Shown here: piece after piece, positions 23,245 to 35,746 of the stretch
Layout of the letters: every line of letters starts with the position of its first letter
How positions within the stretch are numbered: position 1 is the stretch's first letter
Assembly (NCBI GenBank): GCA_021018815.1
Contig: JAITYX010000103.1
Location: 310,001-374,000, forward strand
Reading direction: 5' to 3'
Source of the DNA: Talinum fruticosum
Lineage: Eukaryota > Streptophyta > Magnoliopsida > Caryophyllales > Talinaceae
Length of the DNA stretch: 64,000 nucleotides
The notes under the pieces: generated by a model
The model's input: the letters and a program-made list of their open reading frames with translations, nothing else
What the model was told of the DNA's origin: nothing
Database searches by the model: none
Program-made: the position numbers and the translations under genes

Positions 23245-25014
23245 CTATACACAATTTTTCGGTTTCGTGGTGAGGGATTATCAGGATTCATCTACTACCA
23301 AGATAGAATGGTACTAAACAAAAATGCATTTTTTCCCGCCATTATCTATGTGTAGCTTTTCTGTTGGCTGATTATCTTTATGTTTTGATAGAACTTTTAA
23401 AGAGGTCCATTGAAGCATAGTTAAGAAGATGGGACAATCCAATGCATACCATAAAAAAGTGGGTAATAATCTATTGATCTTTGTTTTAAATCTCAAAGCT
23501 AGAACTAGAAGGGGGTCAACCTAAATCAATAGACAAGGGGGCATGAATATTAGTTCAAGAAAGGACTTGAGACACATGGGCTGTATCGAAAAGCGCCTCG
23601 GCTGAGGGCTGATTGATTCTTCTTTGCCTAATTTTTTGATTGATCATTTTGCATAGCATGAATGAGACTACATCAGCAATGATTTCTCTCTATAATCTTA
23701 TCTTATATTATCATATCTCGAGACTTTTTCCAATTCACAGTATTTTTGCTTCTGCTTTTCAATTTGCAGCTGATTGTGAGCCTTAGAAAGGTCTATTATT
23801 GTTGAGAAAATAATTCTCATTGGGGAAAAAATTGTGGAATATGTGACTAATACAGTTTGGGTATAATATAAGAACATCTCAGCTTAAAATACAGTTGCTG
23901 AAGTTGCTGTCATGATTTCTTGCTGTGAATCGGAATTGTTTTCTCTGAAACCGAACAATATATCTATTGATTGATGCTTTTGTTCGTTCCTTTTGATTAA
24001 TTATATCTGCTAATGAATCTCACGATCAAGCTTTGACTTCATTAGATGAACTTGAACAAATGAGTGATTAGGTTAAGTGGACCCGAGTTTATACCTTTGT
24101 TTTAAATATGTGATTTACTTTTTGAGCTTCTGAATTCTGATCTAAGCCTTGGATTATGGTAAGTTCTTGTGGGTTCTTTAGGGTGTTCCACTGGTTTTTA
24201 AATTCCACAAAGTACATATTTTGGGTATCTAAAAGTGAACCCATCTGGACAGTTTTCCAATTATTTATGCTCTTGTTGTATGAAGCTGTCAACTTTACTG
24301 TCAAAGCCAGCCAGGACTCTTGTTGCCATCATAATTCTTGCATCATGACTACTTAAGTTGTTTATATTTCTTTGCTTCAGTCCCTTTTCCTCCCGTTGTA
24401 TAACAAAGTTACCAAACAATCAATGTCGGGAAACTGTTATGTGAGACGGTATCACCTAATAAGTTATGCTCTTGTTTCATATTGAATGGCCCGAACTTGA
24501 CATTGGTGCATGTGGTTTGGAGTTTCAGTGGTAGGGTTGAACAACTCAGAGCTCCACTTTCAGAGCAAGGGAAGGTAAGGGAAGGGCCATGTTCCTCAAC
24601 TTATGGACAATGGACAACCACATTGGCTTGGAAACAAAGAAAAAAAGTTGGAAGGATTTCTGGATAACTCAAAACTGCCTATTTGGGAAAAGGGATTCAT
24701 CTTTCAAGCATTGTCAAATGACTTAACATTGGAAGTTCACAAATTTCTTTGTGTAGGATTCAACATATGTATTTGCACTTTTATGAGTTGTCTGCAAAAG
24801 ACGATCTTTTTATATCATGTTTTATTTCTTTTAGCATAAAATTACAATTACTCAAGGTGTAAGTTATTTCGTGTGTCATTTTAACTATAAAATCATATGA
24901 AATTCAATATTAAGTATTGAGATTTATATCTTAGTCTTTTATATATAAGCACCAAAAGATGATTATGAAAGTATATAACTTTCTTTAGAAATTCTTTTTA
25001 AGAATAATACATTC

Positions 25015-25016
<2 letters not shown>

Positions 25017-25066
<50 letters not shown>
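25017..25066. repeat. (TA)n microsatellite
   Basis: An uninterrupted TA dinucleotide tract of about 25 units in intergenic DNA. Confidence 0.95.
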
Positions 25067-25071
<5 letters not shown>

Positions 25072-28000
25072 AATTAACTATTTTGTCCTCTAGCAAAAAG
25101 AAATTGCAAATTATCTGCAATTTATGAGAGGCAGTGCCGTTGGATGGTCAACTCAAATTGAGAAAAAGAAACACTTTTAGTCTTTTAGTTTTTTACACAA
25201 AAAGAAAATTGAAAAGCTAAAGCAAAATATGTTTGTGATATTTGATGCACCAATGACCAAAGTACTTAAGGTCACTATTAAAATGTACCTTAAATCAATT
25301 GCTACCAACACAATATGTCTATTCATGTCCATTTTTTGGATAATATATTTTTCATAAAATATACTCAATAGATCTATACTCGTTAAAAGATCGTCACATA
25401 TTTATGAATTTTATTTTAGTTATGCTATAATTACGAAAAATAGTAAATTATAATAGAACATGAACACTCGCAATAATTCCATTAACTAAGCCTAGCAAAA
25501 GTAACCTAAATCTTACTCAATCTAACAGCCTAAATAACTAGCCTCGAAACCCATATTACACCAAACTATTTTTCTTTGTATGACAAGCTTATTAAACCAA
25601 CATCAATCAACGTGAAGTCAACATAAAAAAATAACCTGACTCGAATTGAAATCAAATTTTAGTAACCCTAACATAACCGGACCTAAAAGCAAATCGAATG
25701 ACCCATTCATCAATTATATATATATGTTTGTAGTTTGTAATTTGTTTGTTGTGAATTTATTTTTTGGAAAAAGAAAAAATAAAAAAGGGGTGTTGTTGGT
25801 AATGAAAGAGGGAGCAGTGGGGTCAACTAGCCGGCACGTTTAAGCTCCCCCGCCGGCATGCTTTCTGCCACGTTCTCTCTCTCTCTCTCATTTTCTTGGT
25901 GTAGGCTTAGGGAACAACCGAATTTCCTTTATTAAAATTTAATTTAATCACCCGAACCTCCCAGCTTCGGGTGGTTACTACCTACTTTTTGAATTTCTTC
26001 CATTTTGGAGGGAAAATTGACATCTCTCCCCCTCCCCTCCCCTCTCTAACAACATAAACAGTATTATATGGGTGGGTCTATTTTTAAAAAAAATTATTAG
26101 CTTTCATCAAAAAAATCAAATAAAAACTTAGCTTAGTTTTGTAAAAAAATTTCTTTCATGATAATGAATAGTTTGTATTTATTTACAAAAAGGAATTAAG
26201 TATAAAAATATTTTTAATATGGGCATGTTTTGTTCAGCTTATTATAAGTAATTACTTCTTGTTAAGTGATGGTAAGTATTAATTATTATAGATCTAATTA
26301 GTGCTAATTATTGAAAATATAGTTAAAAATATATGACTAAAATGTTGATGATAAGTATTTATAGTAAGTTTGAAAGCTGTATATAATAATAATAATTAGT
26401 ATTACATCTAAAAATTAGTGAAATTTTCATAAGGTTGTTTATCATATTGATTTAAAAAAGTTTATCATATGAGAACGATGCAATTTTATAATTATTGAAC
26501 AATTTATAAAAAAACAACATGAGGTTGATTAAGGATACTATTTGATGTTGTACATATGATCCAATTCAATGACTTGAATGTTAATTTTGCTTTTTAAAGG
26601 AAGGGTTAAGCTATATATATTATAAGAATAGAACCCACCAAAATTAGGAAAAAATAAGATAAAAAGAAGGGTTTGTCTAATCATGGTTTCATGTGTTAAT
26701 TGAGCCTTTGAAATAAAGCAAAGGCTTTATGCATGATAATAATTATAAGAGTGGATCAATTTTGGCAATGGGAAAGTAGTAATAGTAATGAAATGTGCCA
26801 ATGCCATGTCCCATTTGATTAGGGATGCCCCTTTTCCCCACATATATCTACTTTGGGTATGTTTCATTCACATGTTAGATCGCCTTCGTGATATGGTATT
26901 CATGGATAGGATCATATATTTATATCTTAGTTTACTTTTAAAAGATTATTACGCTAATTAATAGAGGCAGAAAAACAAAGAAAAAAAAAATAAAATACCT
27001 CATTTAGTACTTGATTAATCTAACATAAAAATTTTTGTGCATTGTGAGATTTTGAACGTCGATTTTATCGTTGAAATTCATTCACTCGAAATGAGGTGGT
27101 TTAGGACTCGAGGGAATTATTGATAAAGACTACGGGGAATCAAATGTGTTACATAAGAATTAAAACTTATATTGCCCGTAACATTTTGTTTAAAAGTTTT
27201 AGATTATATTCTATGTATTCCGATCCCTTTGTTTGTTGTGTTTTCATAAATCAAAAAAAGAAAGACTTCAAAATGTAATAATATGATAGATGAATTTCTC
27301 AAAGAATTAGATTCCATATTAATTAACGACTAATATACTTGTATAAAACTTTTAATATATAGTATATTCCCTCCGTAGTATACGAGTATCTACGAATATC
27401 TCGCTATGAGCACTAAGACAAATACATTTCATATAAAGTTTTCTACCGCATGAACTTATGAAAAGAACCATGCACTCGTCCATATTTCCGATCATTAAAT
27501 AGGTAAATTTTAAAATAAATATCAATATAGACATAATTAAAAAAAAACTAATCGAGATATATATTCATCCATGTTTTCATATATTATTATGTGAATCCCA
27601 CTTATAGAAAATAAAAAATTTTGATAATTGTACTTTGTGATTACCCAACTTAGGAGCCAAAGCAAATGTCCAAAATATCACTTCAATCAATAGATATATA
27701 GAAGGAAATTAAAGCACAAGCCAATGAGCTTATTAGGCTTAGACAAGGCAACTACCTTACCTATATATCCCTAAACTGCTTAGAGATTTGGTTGAAACTT
27801 GAAACCCTTTTTCTTTGGCATCACTTCATTGTCTCATTGTCCTCCCTTCCTCTTTTTTAGTCTTTTACCGACATTTTTATATCCAATCAAAGTTAATATG
27901 TTATCGGCTCATAAAGAATATACTTCTTCCATCAAAAGTGTTTTTACTTTCATAAAACTCGAACGTATGTAAAACAAATTTCAAAATATTTGAGCCAACC

Positions 28001-29423
28001 TGCATTATTTTGCTTTAATCTTAATTATGGCTTTGATTTTAGTAGATTTGTATGTGTCTAGCCAAATTATTTAGTTTCTCTATAAACAAACCATGCAAAT
28101 GGTTGTTAGTTTATTAATTGTTACTCATTTTTTATAGATAATTAAGAGTTCATTATGATATTAAAGATAAATATGATATAACTTTTTTAAGAGAATATTT
28201 TTTTCATAAAAAAGTCACTTCAACTTTTTTTTTTTTTATAAAATTTGCATGCAATTAATAAGAAAATAATGGGTTGATCCCAAAAAAGAAAAGGAATAAG
28301 AAGAGAGGATTCTCATGTCATAGGTTATATGTAATAATAAAAGGTCAAAGATAATGTCGTGGAAATTTCATTTGTGGAGTTTACAATTTGAATCGTCACA
28401 TTGACAAAGTTATTTATTGGCCATTTTATCCCATCAATTCTTTAAAAATTGGTGAGGAAATGAAAAAATATACAATATCCTTCTAAAAAATGAATTTTAA
28501 ATGAGCAACTTCGAATTAATTATTTTTATATAAGTAATTATTTTATTTTTTACTTTTATTTATACTAATAGGGTTTAAGTTTAATGGTCAAGATCAGAAT
28601 AAAAACTTATCGTTCGGTTTCATATTTGATTTCTTTTTCACTGTTATTATATATATATTTTTATAAATTTCTAATGTTAGACAATTATACTACTAGATTA
28701 TGGTTTATTTTCATATCATAAACACTAGATTCTCAACAAAATTACCATCCAAAAGCCAATATCCCAACATATAAAATACAAGTGTACTACTAACATTAAC
28801 ATAGATTTGTGTAGGTATAAACTCTAGGAAAATCATCATAAATCCATGGCTAAAAAAGGGAGTAAAATTTTGAGATGGAGAAATGAATACGGAGGGACAA
28901 AAAAAAAAAACATTGTGATTTTAATTTACTGGATTTATTTCTCGTTCTAGAAGATTAGAATATATTTTTAGTTTATTTTTTTATAAAAATAGAACTTAAA
29001 TTCAAATCAATTTTTTCGGGAAAGTACGCATCCTCCCTGAAATGATATGTTCATTAAACATATTTTTTTCCAAAAATTACAACTCTTCACATGTCTTTTT
29101 TCCTAAAGGCATGTCCTTCTACTATTTTCTTTTTCTTATCTTAAAAATTTAGTATCCTTACAAATGAAAAAATGTAAGGTCGTTTTTGGAGAAATAAATT
29201 TTAAAATTCGCTATAAAATAGAAATTTAAAAGAAAAAAATATAATAAGGAAATCAAAAGGATACGTGGCAAATGGAGAAGATAGGGAAAGATATAAAAAT
29301 AGACTTTTTGTGAATTTTTTTATTTAAATTTAAACATCCAAAAGAACCGCAAAGCTTCAGGTGACCCGAAGCGGGTGGTTCGGAGGTAGTTTTCTGGGGT
29401 TGTCACCTTCCGACAGCAAACTA

Positions 29424-29472
29424 GAGAGAGGAGAGAGAAAGAGAGAGAGGAAGGGAGGGAGAGAGGGAGGGA

Positions 29473-29515
<43 letters not shown>

Positions 29516-29536
29516 GGAGGGAGGGAGAAAGTAGAG
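29424..29536. repeat. (GA)n microsatellite upstream of the kinesin gene
   Basis: GA-rich tract with a central perfect run of about 18 GA units, interspersed with GGGA. It lies 360-475 bp before the kinesin start codon, so it is in the promoter or 5' leader. GAGA-type tracts are common in plant core promoters; a regulatory role here is inference. Confidence 0.85.
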
Positions 29537-29898
29537 AGAAAGGTTTGACAATGGCGAATTGGGATTCAAGCCTAAAGAAAAAACAATTAAAAAGAAATAA
29601 TATAAAGAAATAATTTACCATCTCTTTTCGCCCTTCTTTATATAATCTTCTGCTTCCCCATTCCCCTGTCTCTCTCATCATCAAACACAAAATAAACCTT
29701 CATCTTTGTGTTTCCTCCAAAACCCATTCGAAGAATTGAAGAAAGTTGAAGAAATCCTCGTTTCTCCACCGATTCTGTGAAAAGGGTGTTTGAAAAATTC
29801 ATCTGGGTCTGCTTTAAATTTGGATGGTTCGATCGATTGGCTCAAGTTCTTGAACTGGGCACATTTTCCTTGTCCTGCAACGGTCGAGTTTTCTTCTG

Positions 29899-32800
29899 AT
29901 GGTTTCAATGGCGGCAGAGGGAATGCTGTCATTTTCCGCTGCTTCTGTGGTTGAAGATGCTCTCAGACAGAATGGAACTCGATTAAGCGATATTGATTTG
30001 GCGTCAAGAAAGGCAGAGGAGGCTTGTATGATCTCATTCCCCTTTCTCGATTCTCTCTCTCTCTCTCTCTCTCTGCCCCTCTTTTGTATGATTGATTATA
30101 TGTAGGAAAACACTTATGATGGCATTAATGTCCAATAAATGAATCAAAATCTGAGAAATTACTCGGTTCTTAACATTGACTTTGAATGCTGGGTTTGTCA
30201 CCAAATGCTTGTTAAATGGGTGATCATCTCTTAACCTAGAGTTCATGATTTCATTGATTTGGGAATTTGTGTGTGGTATGATTTCTTTAGAAGCATTTGG
30301 ATTGTATGATATTTGATGTTCAAATCTGATCATCATTGTCATGCATATATGATAAATGTGAAAGAATGAAATGACTCTCTCTCTTTTCCACCCCCTGACT
30401 ATTTTCGACTTTAGTCATGAGGGAATTTATTCAAATATCTAATAAGGGGCATTGAATTTTGTAGCACTGAGGCGATATGAAGCGGCTGGATGGTTAAGGA
30501 AGGTGGTTGGAGTTGTATGTTCTAAGGATTTGCCTGCTGAGCCTTCTGAGGAAGATTTTAGACTCGGGTTGAGGAGTGGAATAATCCTTTGCACTGCAAT
30601 CAACAAGATTCAAGCCGGCACTATTCCAAAGGTATTCTCCATTTCATTATACCAACAAATTGACAATTTCTGTTCAATTTGCTAAGTTATAAGCTAATTA
30701 CATGTAATTGGTATGTGTTTGTAGGTGGTTGAGGCTCCAAATGATGCTGTGATTGTCGCTGATGGCGCAGCTTTAATGGCATACCAATACTTCGAGAATG
30801 TGAGGAACTTCTTGGTTGCTGTCGAAGAAATGGGGCTTCCAACTTTTGAGGCCTCTGATTTGGAACAGGTTTGGAGAATTCTGTAGCATTCTTTTTTCAT
30901 ATATGCGATATGTTGACTTGTTTTCCTTTTCAGCAAATTATAACTTCCATTTTTTTTTTTTTTTTTTTTGGCTGTGCTTGAATGATACAGGGAGGCAAAA
31001 CTGCAAGGGTAGTGAACTGTGTCCTGGCATTGAAATCTTTTAGCGATTGGAAGGTAGCTGGTGGAAGTGGATCGTGGAAATTGACTGGAAATATAAAATC
31101 TCCAAGCTGTGGGAAGACCTTTGTTAAAAAGAATACAGATCGTTACTTGAGTATACTTTCAGGGGCTTCCTCTGGAAGTGAGAGGTCCCTAGAAGCTTTT
31201 GGCAATGAGCAATTCAGTGATCTTGCTCTTGACTTTAATGATATGGTGAGGAACCTGAACTTTTTCCATATGAACTTCTAAGCATTTACATCGTGGGTGA
31301 AAGTAACAAGTAGAAGTTGTTCTTGTCTGCAGTGGAATTCTCGTACCTTAAGCAATGTGATTCGCTCACTCATTACGGATAAGAAACCAGAAGAAATACC
31401 GGGTGTAAGTGCTTTATCTAGTGCTATAACAGTTGATTGTTGTGTGAGTTCTTCAGCATAAGTTGATTGGAATAAGCAATTTGGATGTCTCACATTTTCC
31501 ATTTTTCGGCATATCCTTTGCTAATGCTCGAATAGCTAGTGTCCATATCACACTGAATACTTTCTTCGAGAGTGACTAAATATGTTGATGTTCTCCTCTT
31601 GATTTCAGATTGTTGAGTCTGTTTTGAGCAAGGTTGTGGAGGATTTTGAGCGCCGTCTTGCTAATCAAATTGAATCAGTAAGATCTTGCTTTATAAATCA
31701 TTTTCCCTGGCATTTTTCAAGCCATATGTGTAGTATAGCTGAGATTTTTGGTGAGAAAATGGATTTCCCTACGTTAATGCAATCTTCATTTCACCTCAAA
31801 ACCCTTGATAGGCATCCAGGTGCTCTGAAATGCATATGGATGCTTGGCTTTTCATTTTAGACCCAAAAATATATGAATATTTTTTGGAAAATGGACAAAT
31901 TCAACATATGGACATAGACGGGTGTTGGACACTTATAGCTAAGTCATGTATAACATAAGTTTGTCCTAGTCTTTTGGTATTTACATTTCAACATCAAAAG
32001 CAGAAATCTAAAATTGTTCAACATGGCAGCTGAAGAATACTTCAGAAACCATGTCTATCTCAGGACAGAACACAACTCCTACAGAATCCCCCAAGGCAGA
32101 ATCACAGGTGAAAGATTATGATCTCATTTTGAAGTTATCTACTAAAAGATTTTGGAGTCCCAATTTCTTCTTTATAAATGATGGATCTGATTTTGAGTTG
32201 ACGACAATTCATCATCTGAAAAACATGTTTTTAGAGTGTTGGAAATACTGCCCCAGACGAGGCCAGTGAGGTGGAGCAAGGTAGTGAAGAAGGAGAAGAA
32301 GAAGTAAAGAGTAGGGACTACATCCTTTCCGAAGCATCAAACGATCACCTTATTAAGAAACAGGCTGAGATTGTTGAGCGACAAACGAGAGATATCCAGG
32401 TAGTTGGAAGAAACTTGCTGTCTTGCTTTAACTACATTGGGAGCTTTTTTGGAGGTGATTCACATTTTTGTTTTACTTTTAGGTGTTGAAACATACCATT
32501 CATACCACAAAAGAAAGTATGCAATTACTGCAAATGAAGTATTATGAGGAGTTCAATTATCTAGGTACAATACATCACAATTTTATTTTATTTTTTGAAA
32601 ATTTTCTGATGGATCACCCTGATAGTCCCTACCGTTTCCCTTAGGTAAACAGTTGCAGAGTCTTACTCATGCTGCCTCCGGATACCAGAAAGTTCTAAAC
32701 GAAAACCGCAAGTTATACAATCAAGTGCAAGACCTCAAAGGTAAGCGGGCACTTTGGTCAATTCTAGTTTGAATATTCCTTGTTACTTGTGTTTTTCTAT

Positions 32801-35539
32801 TTGCAAATCTGAGATGTTCTATGATCCATAGGGAACATTAGGGTGTACTGTCGAGTACGCCCATTCTTGCCTGGGCAGGCTAGTGGTTCTACCACTGTGG
32901 ATCGCATCGAAGATGGGAACGTTACAATTATGACACCTTCAAAAAATGGCAAAGAGGTGAAGAAAGCCTTCACTTTCAACAAGGTGTTTGGATCTAGTGC
33001 AACACAAGGTTGGTCATATGACTCTTCAATCATCCAACAAAACCCTAAAAGGTTTTTGGTGGCTCTTTAATCATCTTGCATTTCTCTGCAGCTGAGGTTT
33101 ACGTGGACATGCAACCCCTTGTTCGGTCCGTGCTTGATGGTTACAATGTCTGTATTTTTGCATACGGGCAAACAGGAGCAGGGAAGACTTACACAATGGT
33201 ATGAAAAGAGACTGCTAGTGCGATTGTTCATTTTTCTTCACCTGTATTTCTTACTGTAGATTGCATTGAGATTCTGACCTTTGGTTTCTGACCAGACTGG
33301 ACCGAACAACCTGACCGAGGAGACGTATGGTGTGAACTACAGGGCACTGAATGATTTGTTCCAAATCACGCAACAGAGGCAAAAAACTATCAGTTATGAA
33401 GTCTTTGTTCAGATGATGGAAATATACAATGAACAAGTTAGAGATCTACTAGCCACTGATGGTTCAAACAAAAGATATCCTTTATGTTTATGTATTATGA
33501 TAGCTGGGTTTTTGTTTTTAGTACATAACTGATATTTCCTGTGCTTAACTTTAAAATCCTGTGCTTAACTTCAAAATCCTGTGCTTAACTTCAAAATCCT
33601 GTGCTTAGCTTCAAAAGATATCCTTCATGTTTACGAATTATGCTAACTGATATTACATCTACATGTGCTTAACTACATTATATGTCCAACTTTTCTTTGA
33701 CTACTGAGTACATTAGAAATCCGGAACAGTTCTCAGAATGGGATTAATGTACCAGATGCAAACAGGTTGCCTGTCTCAACGACATCTGATGTTATCAATT
33801 TGATGGAACTTGGACACAAAAATCGTGCAGTGTGTTCTACAGCCATGAATGATCGCAGTAGTCGTTCTCACAGGTGCACTTATTTTAGTTTTCTACATTT
33901 GTAAATTTCAATGTAATGTGAGTGGACCTAGCAAACTAATTGATAGCCAATCAACCTATAAAGATCTACTTAATAGACCTGTCTCCCTTATAAAGACTAC
34001 CCTATTTGACCTGAGCTGAATACTTATAATGTGTGCTTTCAGCTGCATGACAGTACATGTTCAAGGGAAAGACCTCACATCAGGAGCCATTCTACGAGGT
34101 TGCATGCATCTGGTTGACCTGGCTGGAAGCGAAAGGGTTGACAAATCTGAGGTGACAGGGGACAGACTGAAAGAAGCTCAGCATATCAATAAGTCCTTGG
34201 CTGCTTTGGGAGATGTTATTGCTTCTCTCGCTTCAAAGAACACTCACGTTCCCTACAGGAATAGCAAACTCACCCAGTTGCTTCAGGATTCACTCGGTAA
34301 ATTCCCGTATCTGTCACATTTACATTATGGGGATCAGCTTTCTGCCTTATGTTTTGGTAAATTTTTTTCATGAATTCTGTTAGGAGGGCAAGCCAAAACA
34401 TTGATGTTTGTTCACATAAGCCCAGAAGTAGATGCTGTTGGAGAGACCATTAGTACACTCAAGTTTGCTGAGCGTGTCTCCACCATTGAGCTTGGTGCTG
34501 CCAAGGCAAACAAGGAGAATACTGACGTCAAGGACTTAAAAGAGCAGGTTCTTGGTCACTATGCCCTTGTCTAAGATGATCACTATCTAAGATGATTACT
34601 ATGTGATTACTCTGCTCTGGTGTAAGATGATTATAACTATTATTCACTTATATGCTCTTTCTACATGCCAGATTGCTAATCTCAAGGCAGCATTATCTAG
34701 AAAGGAAGAAGAGGTGGAGCATCTTTCTCGGTCATTATCAGGAACCCCAGAAACTTTGAGCGTGAAGTCCACTACAAGCACCGCATCTTCACCCATACAT
34801 CCTGTCTTGCGGGCACCCAAAGAATCCTCAGGTGGTCGTAGGAGCTCTACTGAGGATGTTGCTACCATCAAGGTAATGGATAAAGGTTAACTTAATAACT
34901 GATGACTGTGAGGGAATGGGACATTATCTTAATTTCTCGATCCCTCACAGTCATCAGTTACTAACAGAATTGCAATTCATCAATTTCTAATGAAAAATTA
35001 TGATCTTGAAGGCTAAACCCAACACCACAGAAACTCGAACAGGAAGGAGGCGAAGTTTGGATATCAACGACCTCATCTCAACCCTCAAGGGAGAGGAGAG
35101 CAACCAAGGTGATTGGATACAGAAGGAGACGATGAAGCAGGATAGAGTTGGTAACATGGTAGCCAACAAGAAGGATAGACAAGATAGCGATAATGTACAG
35201 ATTAGTAGGTATGATCCCCACCCAGATGTCATCGATGAGCTCGAGACTGCAACCAGTGACTCATCTGAGCCCGATGTTCATCAAGTTCATCATGTGCCCA
35301 AAATTCCAACCATGTCAAATGGCTTGTTGGGTTCAAAGATCAGGAAACCCCTAGTGAAAACATCCCAAAACATGGAGAAAAAGTATGCCTTTGTACTCAT
35401 TTGTTCTTTTATGACAGGATAAAGAATGCTATGTAACGCATTGTTTTACAGGAGTACGATCCCGACAGCATCATCGAGGAGAGTGGCCAATGGGACGAGC
35501 CCACATGTAAGCAGGAACGGGGGCCAGCAGGGCACATGA
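29899..35539 (+). CDS. KIN-14 kinesin with N-terminal calponin-homology domain
   Basis: Nineteen exons: 29899-30025, 30465-30631, 30725-30868, 30991-31245, 31333-31404, 31609-31677, 32030-32107, 32235-32399, 32483-32564, 32645-32740, 32832-33008, 33092-33198, 33296-33474, 33712-33873, 34043-34296, 34384-34547, 34672-34872, 35012-35382, 35452-35539. They give 986 codons with stop and no frame correction. Seen: a calponin-homology domain at about 44-165, coiled-coil-like and charged stretches, then an internal motor from about 420 preceded by [14 protein letters not shown], the neck arrangement of minus-end-directed KIN-14 kinesins. Motor motifs: GQTGAGKT P-loop (503-510), NDRSSRSHS switch I, DLAGSER switch [13 protein letters not shown] Ser-rich basic tail follows. 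CH-domain KIN-14s link actin and microtubules in plants. Closest remembered relatives are KIN-14F/G/I (KATD-type); the exact orthologue is not decided. Intron 13 is an AT-AC U12 intron. Confidence 0.95.
33538..33617 (+). repeat. Four-copy 20-bp tandem repeat inside the U12 intron
   Basis: The unit CCTGTGCTTAACTTCAAAAT repeats at 33538, 33558, 33578 and 33598, with small changes in the first and last copies. The fourth runs directly into a second copy of the U12 donor at 33618. Confidence 0.9.
33618..33627 (+). other. Duplicated (decoy) U12 5' splice site
   Basis: AAAAG is followed by ATATCCTTCA, repeating the true donor context 143 bp downstream of it. The following sequence (ATGTTTACGAATTATG) also matches the start of the true intron, so donor and flank were duplicated together. 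Use of this site would add 143 nt and break the frame. Confidence 0.8.
34892..34964 (+). other. Near-perfect hairpin in kinesin intron 17
   Basis: Arms 34896-34915 (TAACTGATGACTGTGAGGGA) and 34941-34960 are exact reverse complements over 20 bp, with a 25-nt loop. Pairing extends outward by three more base pairs after one mismatch. The whole intron is only 139 nt (34873-35011), so the hairpin makes up about half of it. Confidence 0.85.
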
Positions 35540-35676
35540 AGCGAAAAACAGGGAATACAATGTGAAGAAGTAATTTGCACCCTCTATCTTGCATTTGCAT
35601 AGAAGAAGGAAGCATCCTAAGGGGCATGGTGATTTTGTCAAGCCTTTAATTTTATGGGGGAGAAGGGAGAAGAGTA

Positions 35677-35746
35677 GTGAAAGGCTTCAAGCTCTTTTCC
35701 AGTGTAAAATGGTGAAAGGCTTCAAGCTCTTTTCCAATGTAAAATG
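35677..35746 (+). repeat. 35-bp tandem duplication in kinesin 3' UTR
   Basis: Two adjacent copies (35677-35711 and 35712-35746) of a unit containing GAAAGGCTTCAAGCTCTTTT followed by CCARTGTAAAATGG. They lie 140-210 bp after the stop codon. Confidence 0.85.

Larger units (their letters stand above)
21945..29898. other. Long AT-rich intergenic region
   Basis: About 8 kb between ABCF5 and the kinesin gene. It contains the ABCF5 3' UTR (to about 22300), an 86-bp tandem duplication and an unrecognised minus-strand open frame around 22840-23244, a (TA)n tract at 25017-25066, and Stowaway-type terminal remnants (CCCTCCGTA near 27370, TACGGAGGGAC near 28890). The kinesin leader with its GA repeat begins at about 29420. 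No complete gene or RNA gene was seen in 23350-29400. Confidence 0.6.
33475..33711 (+). other. AT-AC U12-type intron in the kinesin motor domain
   Basis: The intron begins ATATCCTTTA and ends AC at 33710-33711. A branch site TTCTTTGAC (one mismatch to the consensus TTCCTTGAC) has its A at 33700, 11 nt from the end. Splicing gives GSNKR followed by [10 protein letters not shown] in phase (AG + A), the expected kinesin sequence. No GT-AG pair fits here. Confidence 0.9.

Noticed and set aside
25950..29400. Inverted GC-rich motif (about 20 bp around ACCCGAAGC and TTCGGGTGG) at both ends of a 3.4-kb AT-rich stretch
   Set aside because: Similarity is short and imperfect, there is no target duplication and no transposase-like coding between the ends; probably chance or degraded remnants.
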